Shown in pieces: positions 25,701 to 40,700 of a stretch of 60,298 nt of DNA. Made by a program: the position numbers and the translations under genes. The stretch spans positions 1 through 60,298 of the forward strand of contig JAJRQK010000048.1 in NCBI GenBank assembly GCA_024280295.1, written 5' to 3'. Position 1 is the first letter of the stretch. The number at the start of each line of letters is the position of its first letter. The DNA is from Bacteroidota bacterium. GTDB taxonomy: Bacteria; Bacteroidota; Bacteroidia; Flavobacteriales_D; Crocinitomicaceae. A model generated the notes under the pieces. It saw only the letters and a program-made list of their open reading frames with translations. It was not told the DNA's origin and ran no database searches.

Positions 25701-28700
25701 AGAAAGATGTTTTCGAAGCAAAAAGAAATCAGTCAGATGGAGTTGCGTGTGCAGAAAGAGTTAATGGCTGCTGTAATTCTTGAAAAAGAGAAAGAACAAA
25801 AACGAATGGCACAGGAGTTACACGACGGTATAGGTTCAGCTCTTACTGCTTTAAAAATGTCGCTGATTCAAATGTCTATTGATAAGGAAGAGAAAAAGCT
25901 TATCAACACGATGATTAAGTCGATTAGTACTGATGTTCGCAGAATCTCAAATGAACTTATGCCTTCCATTTTAGAAGATATGGGGCTTCAAAAAGCGATT
26001 GAGAATCTTACCGAGCAACTCACATTGTCGACAGAAATCACATTTAAGTATCAAGCAGATGATTTAATTAGTGAGATCTATGGTGAGGAAGTAGAATTGG
26101 CCTTATTTAGAGCCATTCAAGAACTTTTTAATAACATTATTAAATATGCAAACGCTACCGAAGTTTGTGTGAAGGAATCTAGAGAGGGAAATTTCTACAT
26201 TTTATCCGTAATTGATAATGGAGATGGTTTTATTCCTTCAGAAGAAAATTTCTCAAAGATAGGGTCTCTCGGACTGAAGAATATCCGAAGTCGTATTCAG
26301 CAGATCGGAGGTGCAATCATTTACGAGCTTAAAGATCCGAAGGGAACAACTGTAAACATATCACTACCGATTTATGAAGAAGATTAATGTAGGTATTGCA
26401 GAGGATCAAGAAATATTCCGATCCGCACTAGGTCATTTGCTCAATAGCTTTAGTAATGTGAGTGTCATCGCTATGGCTGAAAATGGAAAACTCCTAATCG
26501 ACCATGATGAAATAGATAACATAGACATTGCAATTGTAGATTACAAGATGCCAATTATGGGAGGAATTGAAATCAGCAAGGTACTTAAGAAGTCTCATCC
26601 CAATATTAAAGTTATCATACTTTCCATGTTTGAGGATGAAAAATTCGTCGAAAAAGCCATTGAAAATGGAGCAAATGCTTATCTCTCTAAAGATGATGAT
26701 TTAGAAGAATTAGAGCAAGCGATTCACAGTGTGTTAGAGAATGAATATTATTTCAACGATAGAATTTCGAAACTGTTCATTAAATCAATGATCAGCAAAG
26801 GAAAAATTACACCAAAATTTATTGACACAGAATTGAGTTTCACTCAAATGGAAATCTCTATTCTCGACTTAATCTCAAAAGAATACACAACTCAAGAAAT
26901 CGCTGATCAACTGTTTCGAAGCACAAGGACTATTGATAAATATCGAACGGAAATGATGAGAAAAACGGGAACAAAAAATTCGATAGGTCTATTAATGTAT
27001 GGTATTAAGAAAGGGTTGATCAAGCCTTGATCGAGAGGAATAAAAAAGTCCAGTTTCGGTGTTCGAAACTGGACTCGCTACTACTAGAAATTAGATTTGC
27101 CAAATTCCAAAAAATCAATCTGTTATGATCATATCATAACTCGTAAAGCTAAACATTTCATATAGAGACTCCCGGCTCAGTGTGATTAACTTATGCTATA
27201 CTCATCATTTACGGTTAAGCTTCTAACATATCAAAGTTACGAATGATACATTGTAATAGCAATGCGGAAAACTCTATTTCTGCAATCGGAAATCACTAGA
27301 TATTAAATCGACGAAAGAAATTTTTCAATTTGATCAAGTGAATTGTATTTCATGATCTTTCCTTCAGGAGTAATTAAAAATGTGGCAGGAATTGACGAAA
27401 CTCCATAATCTCTAGCTGTTTTTGACATAAGAACAAGACTACTTTGCTCAACAATTTGATATTTCCACGTGAATCCATCAGATAGAGCAGCCGTTTCACC
27501 ATTTTTAGCTATTTTCTCTAATGCATAGGTGACAAGTTGAAATTTATCTCCAAAATTCTCATAAAGTTTAACTAATTGCGGATTCTCTGCACGACAAGGA
27601 CCACACCAAGAACCCCAAAAGTTTAGCAAAACATAATCACCACGTAAATCTTCTAGGTTAAATTTAGAACCATCAACAAGTTTAGTCTCAATTGAAGGTG
27701 CAAGTTCGCCTTCTTCTACGGCAGTCATTTTAACATAGAAATAAAAACTAATAAATGCGACTATCAGTAATCCTAATACGTAGTATATTATTTTCCTCAT
27801 TTCTATAAATTAATTATTAGTCGATTTGCGGTATATATTCTTACAACGACTCACATCCTTTGTTCGTATCTTTGCAAAAGTACTTATTAACCTATTTTTC
27901 GAAAAATGAAAAAACGATTGTCCTATATCATATTTCTACTCTTAATTACACCACTATGTTTTGAAGGGGCGTTGCGAATTATGGGAGATTCAGCATTTCG
28001 AAATGAATACTATTCAATTAAGAGTTCACCGATCAATTGTTTGATTGCTTCTGCAAATATGGGATTTGCTTTATCGGATGGTAGTTTTGAAGTGACAATA
28101 AACAAAGGGCACACCTATATGGCAACACATAAAAATGGTGAGCGAAGAACATCAAAAAAAACTACAAACGACTCTTTACCTCAGCTCTTTCTTATGGGCT
28201 GTTCATACACCTATGGTATGGGGGTAGACGATGATGAGAATTTTCCATTTTTGGTTCAACAAGAGTTAGCAAGTTATCGAGTTCGGAATTTTGGAGTGCC
28301 TGGATTTGGAACTGTTCAATCGTATTTACAATTGAAAAAAGAATTTGAAGGCGGTAGTATCCCTAAGGTTGTAATTATTAATTATTGTGATTTTCATGCG
28401 GAAAGAAATGCTTTACTACCCTCTTATCGAAGTAATCTTTCTATCGGGTATCAAAATTCGAGTGAACAAGCAAAAAAAAAAATGAATTCTGCAAATATTC
28501 CTTATTTGAAAGGAGGAGAAATCAAGTACGAAAAATGGGAGGACCTCTATAGGAATTGGACTGGTCGAGAAACATTTGCGATGATCAATTATCTTCAACG
28601 TAATTTCGATCGAGCTACAACGGATAAAATTAATGTAGATAAAATCAATTTAGATATCTTTCTTAAAATTCAAGTTTTGTGTGAAAATGAGAATGTCCGA

Positions 28701-31700
28701 CTCATTGTTACACAACTTATTAGGAATAAGGCTTCAAAATATTTTCTTGAGATATTAAAGCTACATGATTTTGAGATATTAAATATCTCCCTAAATCTTA
28801 CGACAAAAAAGTACACGAACTTGCCGTATGATTCACATCCCAATAACAAAGCACATGTTCATTATGCTCAGAAAATTTCACAGCTTTTCTGAACCATTCA
28901 GTGCATCTTATAATTTTCAATCAATCAATGATATTTGAGATGAATTGGAAGAAATGAGAGGAAATTGGAATCAAATTGTAAGGTAATCTTAAATCGGCCG
29001 TCTTAGGAGTGCATTGTCCCTTGTGGGCAATGAATAGTGGTTAGGTTATGTAGAGCGGCTCGCCAGAGTCGCTCTACGTTTTTATAACATTGTCTATCTC
29101 CACTAACATATAGAGAATGAACTTCTAGTGTAAAGTTTAAATTAGGGTAAGAAAGAATGACTAAGACCCGACGATGGATTAGACTTAGCACTTAGACATC
29201 CGTACAAAAAACACTATCAGGCATCAAATAAAGTTGTTGGAAACTCTACCGAATTTCTAACCAAAAGGAACCGCCATGCCTTTCGACTCCTACAAGATTA
29301 AGGTGTTCCCATATTGGTGCAATCACCTTACTCAACTCTGGGTCTTCTGAGATGAAGTAATTTGGAAGAATCGTTGCATATTTATCAGGATTCGCTAAAA
29401 TGAACATCGCTAATCCATATTGTTCAGTATAGAAACGATCACACATAAACTGTGGATAATCGTATGGCAGGTAGATGTCATGGATATGCACAATCACCCC
29501 TTTTTTAAGTTTAGGGAGGATCTCCATAAAGAAAACCATTGCATCAGAATTAGGCAATATTCGATGTGAGTTATCAATAAAGAGGAATTCACCTGCTTCG
29601 AGGTTTAAAACTTCTTCGTAATTGATGTTTTCAAAAGGCTCTCGAATGATTTTATCCGTCAACTGATCAATTTCTGCACGTGGCATCGGATCAATTGAGA
29701 TAATTTCAGTGTCAAGATCACAGTCTATCTTAGCTTTGTAAGCAACTTTCGTAGAATTGCCTGAACCGACTTCAATATATCGTTTTGGTTTCTTGAGTGC
29801 TAACATCGTATAAATTGCAACAATGTCCAATCCTGGCAACATTCCATTATTCCACCCAGGTTTATTAGGGTCACCTTCTTCTACTGCCTTTTTTATCTCA
29901 TGTATTTTATCTGTGTATTTAAGTGCTTCTTGTAAGATTGACTTATACTCTTCTCGATTTGCATTAATGATTTCATACAATTCTGAGTGTGGAGGGTTCC
30001 CATGTCCATAGCGTGGGACAAAATTCACCTTGTACTCAGAAAAGAGTGTTTTAAACTTTGGAGATAGGAAACGGTAAATCGATTTCATAAGTATTTGAGT
30101 TGTCAATCAGGGTTGTCAATTGATTCCGCAACAAATGTATGGAATAAGATCATTTATTTGATTGTTCGGCGAGTGAAAGTTCATTGATCAAATATTCTCT
30201 AAGCTGATTCGCATAACGAGGAAGTTGATGGATTTAACTTAGGCTTGCTCAGATGGGATTTGAATAAACTCAATATTACCCAATTCCAAAAAACTGATAA
30301 ACCGTTTCATCTACAACTAGTTCATTACTATAATAAATGTTCATTAGTTGAATATTCGATTTTCAATTGAAAATCGAATATTGAAAATCTGTAAAATTCT
30401 ACTCAGTCGTGAATTGAACATTTCAGACTTAATAAGCAAAGGTAGGTTTGGTTTGCGTACCTAAAATGTTGTACATTAGCCGAAGTTATTTACTAAAAAA
30501 TCAAATTATATGAAAAAATTACTACTCTTAAGTGCGATGGCATTTTTCACAGTTAGCATGGCAACGGCTCAATGTATTCCAGACCCATTATATACATCTT
30601 CGGGTGTTTATCCAGACAGCGCGACTGGATTTTCAGCAGGGTGTGTAAGCGTACCTTATAGTCAATTAATTACAAACGTAGTTCCTGCTGACACGCTGGT
30701 TGAAATCATCCCAGGGATCCCAAGTATAGTTACGTTAGATAGTGTAGTAATTACAAATGTTACAGGACTTCCTCCAGGCTTTTCTTATGTTTGTTATGAT
30801 GGTGGTAATGTAACTTCACCCGTTGACCAATGTGCATTCGAAGGAGGTACTATTGGATGTGTATTAATTTCAGGAACAGCAGCTCCTGGAGACGAGGGGA
30901 GTTACAACCTAGTCATTTCTCTAGATGCTTATGTAGGAGGGATCGCATCTGCACAAGCAATTAACGATATTACTTATTACTCGATTGTAATTACCACGAC
31001 TTGTGCAGGAGTAGGAGTAAGTGAAGTTTCAAATTCGAAATTTAACTTGTATCCAAATCCAGCTTCGGAATCATTCACATTAGAAGGATTAGCAGGACTT
31101 GATGTCTCAGAAGTTGCGATCATGAATGCTGCGGGTAAAGTTATTTCTGCTCAATCAGATATAACGTCAGAGTCTATTGATATGAACGTTTCTAATCTTG
31201 AAGGTGGTGTTTACTTTGTCCGAATCACTTTTGGCTCATCTGTTGAAGTTGTTCGATTCATAAAGGAATAACAACATCACAACCTAAACTAATGAGAACC
31301 GTTTCGAGAGGAGCGGTTCTTTTTTGTTAGTATCTGACTGTCAAAAAGTCGATTAGAAAAAAAGTTGTTTTTTTTCATCTGACTCTTGTTTATTTATGGA
31401 AAAATGTATTACATTTGCCCACGCTTTAAACGTAAAGCAGGAAACAATTTCCACGTGATCGACTGTTGTCGATGTTAGTCGCAAGATTAATTGGAAACTT
31501 GGTCTGGTAGTTCAGTTGGTTAGAATATCGCCCTGTCACGGCGAGGGTCGCGGGTTCGAGTCCCGTCCAGACCGCCAAGAGAGATTGAAGCTTCATCGAA
31601 AGATGGAGCTTTTTTTGTTTTAAATCGATTCATTTTTACGTCTCGTCTGCGTCTCGGTTGTCAATTCAAATATTGTACTTACCTTTGGTGCCAAGACATT

Positions 31701-34700
31701 AAAACATTAGGCACCGGCTTCGTCCGGACCGCTTAGTACAAATTAAAGATGCTTGTTTTACAAGCATCTTTTTTGTTTTCAGCCCTTTACACTTTTTCAA
31801 TACAGACAGTAGGAGATGAAAAAAGCCTAATGGAGACACAAATGTTTCAGTTTTCGCTTCAGCTGAAACTTAAATGTTTCAGTTCTACACAAAATGACCA
31901 ACATATTGGTAACCTTAGTTAAAGTGAACAAAAGTTTGTCATGGAAATCATTTTTAGCTCATTTCCATTTAAACAGCCCCATTTCATTCCTTGCTTCTAT
32001 ATTCGAGTAAATCAAAACAATATAGATATGAAAGAAATAAAAGTGTATTTAAGTTCAAGATGTGATGCGTCAACAGGGAATGGTGGTTATGGATATTTTA
32101 TTAATTCCGAAACATACATATCTCACAAGAAAAAAACACTTCTTAAAACTACGATGCCTCGAATGATGATGAGAGCAGCAATTGATGCAATGCAAGAAGT
32201 TTATGAAAATATTGGACAATGTAAAGTTATATTATACTCAAATCAGGCTGTTTTGATTAATTCAATGCATTATGGTCATTGTAAGAAATTTGCTAAATAT
32301 CCAAATAAGGATCTAGTGTTGAAGAGCAAAGTGGCTAGCAAGTATCTTACTGTCTATCCAAGATCAATCAAAAATTTAGATTGCAGAGATATTAACATCG
32401 CTAATGAATTATCTTGGTTGGCAATGAATGATAGCACTGAAGAAGAAGATAGCCGAGATGAAGGACCAAAACCTACTCCACTATTTTAGATTGGAAGTTG
32501 ATCTATATCTATTAGGTCTTTCAATTCAATGTCTAAAGCTATAGCAATCCCTCTTAATACAATAATTGTTGGGTTCTGTTCTGCTTTTATTATTCTTCGA
32601 ATAGTTCTTGTGTCTACATCACATGCTGCTGCAAAGTCACTTTGAGTTTTGTATTTCTTGATTGATTCTTCATCAATCTTTTTACCAAGAGTCTGTAAAA
32701 ATTTGTCATTTGTTAACATGGACATAAATGTCCGATGCCAAATAGCTATTTACTAGGCGTATATGTCCGAATTTGTAAATGATTTCTTATATTTGCTTAA
32801 ACTCAAAAACGATATTGAATGAGAAATCTACTAGCACTATTCATTGCTTGCCTAATGACATTAAACGTTTTTTCGCAAACACTTAAAAAGACATATTACG
32901 ATATATGGGAAAAACAAGTACATGAAGTCTATTATGCTAATTCAGCAGGATATGGAAATGGGTCTTATAAAAAATATAATAGAACAGGGACTTTAATTCA
33001 AACGGGAACCTATAAGAACGGAAAGGAAACAGGGCAATGGGTGAAATATACTACAGCTTCAGGGCAGAGAAAAATTGATTATAAAGAGACTTATAAGGAT
33101 GGTGAACTAAATGGTTCTGCAATATATTACTTTGAGAACAATGATGGACGAGTAATTCAAAGTAAAGGGCTGTTTTTAGATGGTAAAAAAGACGGTAAAT
33201 GGGTGTGTACTAATCGTTTTTACAATAGTGATTTTGACGGAAAAGGCTTTAAGGGTGCTAAATTTATAAAGTTCGAAAAGTTTTACGATAACGGAAAAGT
33301 AATTTTTCCTGATGGCGAACACAAAATATTTTACCTGCCATCTAATAAGACTCAATCTATATCACATTATCTAAATGGACTTAAAACAGGTGAATGGAAA
33401 TTTTATTTCCCCAATGGAAACATTCAAGGTGTTCAAAATTATAAGAAAGATAAAAAAGTAGGCAAACAGATTGAGTACAACCTTGATGGCACTATTAAAT
33501 CAGAAGATTATTATGATGATTATGAAGCTTTGAGTGACATGTACCTTGACAGCGCTTTAATCGCAATGAAGAATTACAATTTTGAAGAAGCTGAAAAGCT
33601 ATTTACAAAGATGAAAAGTACTGATGATGCTAATAGAATGAAATATATGTCAAATGCGGTCTCGTTAAGGGGACAAAAGAAGTATTATGAATCTATTCAA
33701 CAAATTAACTTGGCGTTGAAAGGTATTAAAAATCCATCTTTACAGGCATATTGGCAAGAGGTTTATGTAGAGTACATTTCAAAGTTGGATGATGATTTTG
33801 CTAAATTGATAAAGTTTGAAAGTGAAGAAGGCTTGAAAAATGAATTGCAAAAATGCAAGGCAGCTTATAATAAAGGAGCAATGTATAAAAAAGATTTAGA
33901 TCGTTACACAAAAATGGTTGACGATTATAAGCTTGATTTAGAGCGCAGAGCGGAAGAGTTAAAACAACTTAATATTGATGTTAACACTTCAGTTGACACC
34001 TATAAAGCAGAAAACGTTAAGCAAGTTGAGACATTATTGGTGGACGCTACAACTGGAAAGCCAATAATGAAGGACAAAAGTGTTAAAGGGAAATTTCTTT
34101 ATAAAAAGTCAATGCTTATATTAGAGCCTCTAATCAAAGAATTTAATGAGGAAACAGATTTAGAAAAAAAGAAAGTTCTTGGCAAGGAAGTAATAGATTC
34201 AATTAACACCCTAAACAACATTTCACAATCAGAATGGAAAGGTTTAAACAAACAACTTAAAAAAGTAGAAGATCCAGAACAGATAAAGTCCATCTTAAAG
34301 ATATAATGTTGTAAATGCTCAATGATAATGGAGGTTTATTAGGTAGCCCATTAAACAACTACATCTCGGAAACACCTGAATTAAATTTAAAAATCATCGA
34401 ACAACTGTTTTTGAGTGATTTTTCAAAAGTAGATGTAGTAATTATTAAATCTCAGCAAGGTTGTGGTGGTACACATCTGTTACGTCAAATAGGTAATCAA
34501 CTTATAGATAATGACAAAAGTGTCTTTTGCGTGTCCGCAATGAAATTATGTAAGGCTATTTTGAATGACCGAAAAAAAATAACGGGTCACTTGCTCAAAC
34601 AATCCTATATCCTAGTTGATGATTTGGATTTTCTATTCAGAAGCGATGATAATGCTCGCGTTGATTGGTTAAAGTCATTCCTTGAAACTTATCTTAAGCT

Positions 34701-37700
34701 TGGGGGTAAGTTCATCTTCTCACACACAAGTCAAAACCTATCCAAGAAGAATCTCTCATTGTTTTTCGGTAATTATCGAACGGTAGAATTAGAATCAAAC
34801 TATCCGTCTTATGAAATGTTAGAATCAATCGCCCTACAGTATGTACCAGATAATATTGTAAGTGAATACAGTAAAGAGGCGTATCAAGTAGCTACTTCTA
34901 CCAGAACTTTTTTAAATCAACTAATTTCTATAAATGCCAGAAAAGTCTTAAGTCATAGACTATAAAAGGACTTACGTTGTAGTTTTCTCATAGACAACAT
35001 CCCGAATCACATCAATCAGCATCTCCTGATGTAATACAGTCAGTTCTGGCACATCCGTTGTGATGGTGAGCATATTTGTATAGATGTTACGATTTGGTAT
35101 CCTCAGGAGAGCCAATCCTGATGTGATCATTCCGAATTCATATTCGTTTCCTTCAACTGTTATTGACTCAGGCGTAAAAACAGTCGGACTAACAAAATCA
35201 GTTTCTTCACATGGAACCTTATAGCACTTTAACCTTTCACTAACTGCTATACTGGAAATCATAGTAACTAATTGTCCGTAATCCATGAACTGAATCTCAG
35301 GGAATTCAGTAGTTAATGTGTCGTAATAGCAAATGATGGTTCTTCCAGGTATTGATAGTGTTAGGTCATTCGTTCTCGGATTAAATTCCCCGGTGTAGGT
35401 TATTCCTTCTACTTGGAATGAAAACGGTTTAGCAATACTCCTTTTCTTTGGTATAGAAATATTCCACTTCAAGGCTAATCGAATCCACTCTACCAATCCA
35501 AAATCAATAATTTCGAAATCTACAGGGGGTGATTTAATGAACTCAAAATCCTCATTATACGCCAAATTATCAGGTGTTTCCAATTCAAACTGTTTGGTTT
35601 CGTAATTGACTCGAAGTATAAAATCCTCCAATACAAAGATGAATTCATTTGTATTCTTGTTGTAATCTACCGGTGCTATTTCATTTGGAACTATCATGAT
35701 TTATATATCCCATTCAGGAACTAATTACGGTCTTAAAACATGTTTACTTATAGTAAACATAATTTAAGACGGTAATAGGAGTATTTCCGTTAGCAAGTTT
35801 TTATTGATTTCCTACATATTTCCAATGTAACTGCTACACTCGTAGTGTTGAACCAATAAAAAACAAATAATATGAAAAATGATGATGTGATTGGACATGT
35901 GTTTAATCTTTTTGAAACGCAGAGCAAATTAACAGCTAACGAAATTCAGGAATTGATTCCTTTTGATATTGCAATGATTCAAATCCATAAAGCAATTAAA
36001 ACGTTGAAAGAAGGAAAATTTATGAAAGAAGAATTGTCTTTGGATCTTAAGTACTATTCAATGGTGAAACAGAAAACTAAAGTTAATATTGACAAAGGTG
36101 GTCGTGATGTTTCTAAATACAAGTTCAATGGTGTTGAATATGGTAAAAGTAGATTGGCTCTTGCAATTATCTCGTTCTATGTGAAAAAGAACAAACCAAC
36201 CTTCAAACAGTTGTGTGATGTGTTTCCTGTTAAACTCGTTCCTCCTTATGGTTTAATCAGTAAAAAGAAAGAAGCATTGGAGGTTAGTAAAGATAGAGCA
36301 AGATTCTTTATCAAAGAACACGAGCAAATAAAGCTTCCTGATGGATTGATTTGCGTGAGCAATCAGTTAACCAAGGATAGAATTGATAAGCTGATTAAAC
36401 TAGCTCAGGAGAGTCTAGGGTATGAAATAAAATAATTTCTGTGGTGTTGAAATGTGAAAGAGGCTTATTTAGCCTCTTTTTTTATGCTTACATCTCCCGT
36501 GTTTATTGAGAAATGTAATTTATTGTTTTAATGAGGCAACCGAAAGAGATGTAAACACGTCTAATTGCAGTAAAACAAAACTATCCACTATAAGTTTGGA
36601 AAATCAATAATAATTTCCGAGCTTTGTAAAACAGTATTTGATAACTATGCAAAATTATTACTTAAATAACGTTTCTAAGATTGATTCAGGTAAGTCGTTT
36701 CGACATAGAATTGAGAGCGTCCCTAATGGTGAGTGTTTGGTTATTCAGATGAAAAACATTTCTTCTGACCATTCTTCCATTGTAGGAGAGCCTCAATCTA
36801 TTAGATTAGACGGAATTAGCCACAGTCAGTTGCTTGGTAACGGTGATATTTTGTTTATGGCAAAAGGAAATAGGAATTTTGCAACATTGTATCAGTCTGA
36901 TCAACCAGCAATAGCAGTTTCGTTGTTCTTTATTATTAGACCTGATAGAGCCAAAGTGTTGCCAGAGTATTTAACCTGGTTCTTGAACTCGTCAAAAGCA
37001 CAAGGTTATTTTGAGCAAAGACGTTTAGGAGTAACGATTGGAAACATTAGAAAAGATGCCTTGGCTCAATTAGAAGTTGAATTACCTGATATGAAGAAGC
37101 AAAAACAGATTGCCGAACTGAATAACTTAATGCGTACAGAAAAATACCTAACACAAGAGTACCTTGAGAAGAAAGAAGTGTTCTTAAACCAAACAATGAT
37201 TAATTTAATTAAATGATATGAGTACTAAACCAACAACAGACGAAATAAACGCAGCCTTATGGGCAGCTTGTGATACATTTAGAAGTACAATGGATTCGCA
37301 GAGCTACAAAGATTACATCTTGGCGTTTCTATTCTTTAAATACCTAAGTGATAAGTATAAAGATAAGTACAACGAATTTAAAGAACAATTTGGTGATGAT
37401 GAAGCAATGATTCAGCGGAAGATGAGCAGAGAACCATTTGTTTTATCGGATGATTGCACATTTGAAAATGTAGTAGCCAATAAAAACAACCCTAATTTGG
37501 GTGAGTTCTTGAATAAAATCTTTGAGAAGGTTGAAGATGAAAACAAGAAAAAACTAGAAGGAGTATTTGGTGATTTAGATTTCAATTCTAGTACAAAACT
37601 AGGCGACACCAAAGACCGTAACCGTAGGTTGAAACACTTGATTGAAGATTTTGATAAACCTAAATTGGATTTCCGTCCTTCTGTAATTGGTACAGAAGAC

Positions 37701-40700
37701 ATAATTGGTAATGCTTATATGTATCTCATAGAACGCTTTGCAGATGGTGCTGGTAAAAAAGGTGGTGAATTTTTTACACCACATGAAGTGTCTGTATTAC
37801 TTTCTAAATTAATGAAGCCAGAAACTGGTGCACGAATTTATGATCCAACCTGTGGATCGGGATCTTTATTGATTACCGTTGCAGAAGAAGTACCTCATAA
37901 GCCTAACACAACTATTAGAGATTGTTCTTTATTTGGACAAGAAAGTAATGGTGGAACTTGGGCATTGGCAAAAATGAATATGTTTTTGCACGAAATGGAT
38001 GCCGCTCAAATTGAATGGGGCGATACGATTAATAACCCTAAGTTAATTGAAGGCGACCATTTAATGAAGTTTGATATAGTGGTAGCCAACCCTCCATTTT
38101 CTTTGGATAAGTGGGGACACGAACACGCAGCGGGTGATGTCTATAAAAGGTTTACTAGAGGTGTACCACCAAAATCGAAAGGTGATTATGCTTTTATTCT
38201 ACACATGGTAAATTCTGCCGCAGAAGGAAGCGGTAAAGTGGGTGTTATTGTGCCTCATGGTGTGTTGTTTAGAGGTAGTTCCGAAAAGACCATACGTGAG
38301 GCATTGATTAAAGAAAATCTACTAGAAGCAGTAATTGGTTTACCGTCTAACTTGTTTTTTGGAACAGGAATACCAGCAGCCATGCTAATTTTTAACAAGG
38401 GCAAAAAACATAAAGATGTATTGTTTATAGATGCCAGTAAAGATTTTGATGGTGGTAAAAAGCAAAATAAACTGCGTGACCAAGATATTGATAAGGTTGT
38501 TAAAGCTTATACTGCTTTTTCTACCCTGAGCGAAGCCGAATGGGAAGATATAGAGAAGTATGCTCACCGAGCTACGTTTGAAGAAATTGAAGGTAATCAA
38601 TTTAACTTAAACATACCGCGATATGTAGACACGTTTGAACCCGAGGAAGAAGTTGACTTGAAAGTAGTAGCACAAGAGATTGAAGCACTTGAGTCAAATT
38701 TAACTAAGGTTAAATCCGAGATTCAGAATTATTTACAAGAATTAGGACTTTAATTATGGAGGTGCTAAACGAAAATAAAGAAGGCTTTAAAGAGACTAAG
38801 TTGGGCTGGATACCAGACGATTGGAAAATTATTCAATTAAATGAAATTGGAGAAATTATTAATGGGTTAACATATTCCCCAAATGATATTCATGATGATG
38901 GTGTTTTAGTTTTGAGGTCTTCAAATATTCAAAATGGTAAGCTATCATATAAAGATAATGTTTATGTTAATACAGGGAAATACAATCCTGTAAAAGAAAA
39001 CGACATATTAATTTGCGTAAGGAATGGAAGTAAAAATCTTATAGGAAAAAACACATTAATAACAAAAGAAATTGGAAATGTTGCTTTTGGTGCATTTATG
39101 ACTATTTACAGGAGTGTTCACAATGGATTTATATCACAAGTTTTTAAAACTGATTTTTTCAAAAAGGAAGTTTATAAAAATTTAGGCGCAACCATAAACT
39201 CAATTAATGGCAGTGATTTAAAAAAATTTAAAATACCTTTCCCTCCCCTCCCAGAGCAACAAAAAATTGCAGCCATACTCAGTAAGTGGGATGAGTTAAT
39301 AGAACAACAAACCCAACTCATAGCCGCCAAAGAAAAACGCAAAAAAGGCTTAATGCAAAAATTGTTAACTGGAGAGGTTCGGTTTCCTGAGTTTAGTGGG
39401 GAGTGGGAAAGTGTTGAGCTAAATGTTCTTGTTAAAAAATCAAAAGGAAATATTGTTCTTCAAAATGAAGATAAAAAAGGGCGGCCTGTAATTGACACAA
39501 CATCTTTTGAAGGAGAGCCTAGAATGTATAGTGCAGATGATAAGGCGATTGAATGTCAGAAAACGGATGTTTTATTACTCTGGGATGGTTCTAAGGCAGG
39601 TAAAGCAATGACGGGTAAAGTTGGAATAGTTGGCTCTACCTTTTCAGTTTTAAAACCCAATTCTAAAATTGACAATAATTATTTGTGCTACCATTTGATT
39701 TTTAATGAAGGGCGAATTATGAATGTTAGAGAAGGGTCAGGAATCCCACACGTACCAAAAGACTTTCTTGATTGGTACAAAATCAGTTTGCCTAGTGTTG
39801 AAGAGCAGAAAAAAACAACATCATTGTTAATGAGTTTAAGTGAAGAAATCAAATCATTAAAAGATGAATTAGGCGCCATGCAAAACCAAAAGAAAGGGTT
39901 AATGCAGCAATTATTAACGGGTAAAATTAGGGTTAAGGTATAAGTTATGAAAAAATTGAATTGGAGCAGTTTTCAGGTAAAGTTTGATGGTCAGGAGCAA
40001 TCTGCATTTGAACGTATGTCCAATTCCTTGTTCTGTTCTAGATTTAATAAACCCTTTGGAATATTCGCACATAAAAACCAAGTAGGTATAGAAACAGAAC
40101 CTATTAAAATAAATAATGAATGGATTGGATTTCAGTCTAAATACTTAGAACCAACTTCAACCTTTCTTTCATACAAAAAGAAAATTATTAGTTCATTAGA
40201 GAAAGCAAAAGAAAAGAACCCCAAAATTAACGTGGTATATTTCTATATCAACAAAGCATTTTCAGAGTCTAAGAAAAAAGGGGAGAAAAAAGCAAAGTAT
40301 ATTATTGACATTGAAACAAAAGCGGAAGAATTAAACCTTTCCATTGTTTGGCAAGTCCCAAGTCATTTTGAAAAACAACTTTCGCTATCAAAAAATATAA
40401 GGATTTTAAAAGAGTTCTTTCCAGAATTAGTTGAAGAAGAATCAAACAGTACAAAGAAAGAAGAGTATTTAGAAATAAATCGCACAGCTATTATTCAAGT
40501 AGAAATAGCCAAAATCAAATTTGATTTTACTTATGATTGGTCTAAAAGTAAAGAAATACTTGATAAGCTTTATGTCTATACCGATTTCCGAAATGAAATC
40601 ATAGCAAGAGACATACTAAGCTTTTTAAATATTAATGTATCAAGTGCAGCTCGGTCGAATATGCCTTCTTCTATTGCTATATCCATTGAAGGGTTAGTGT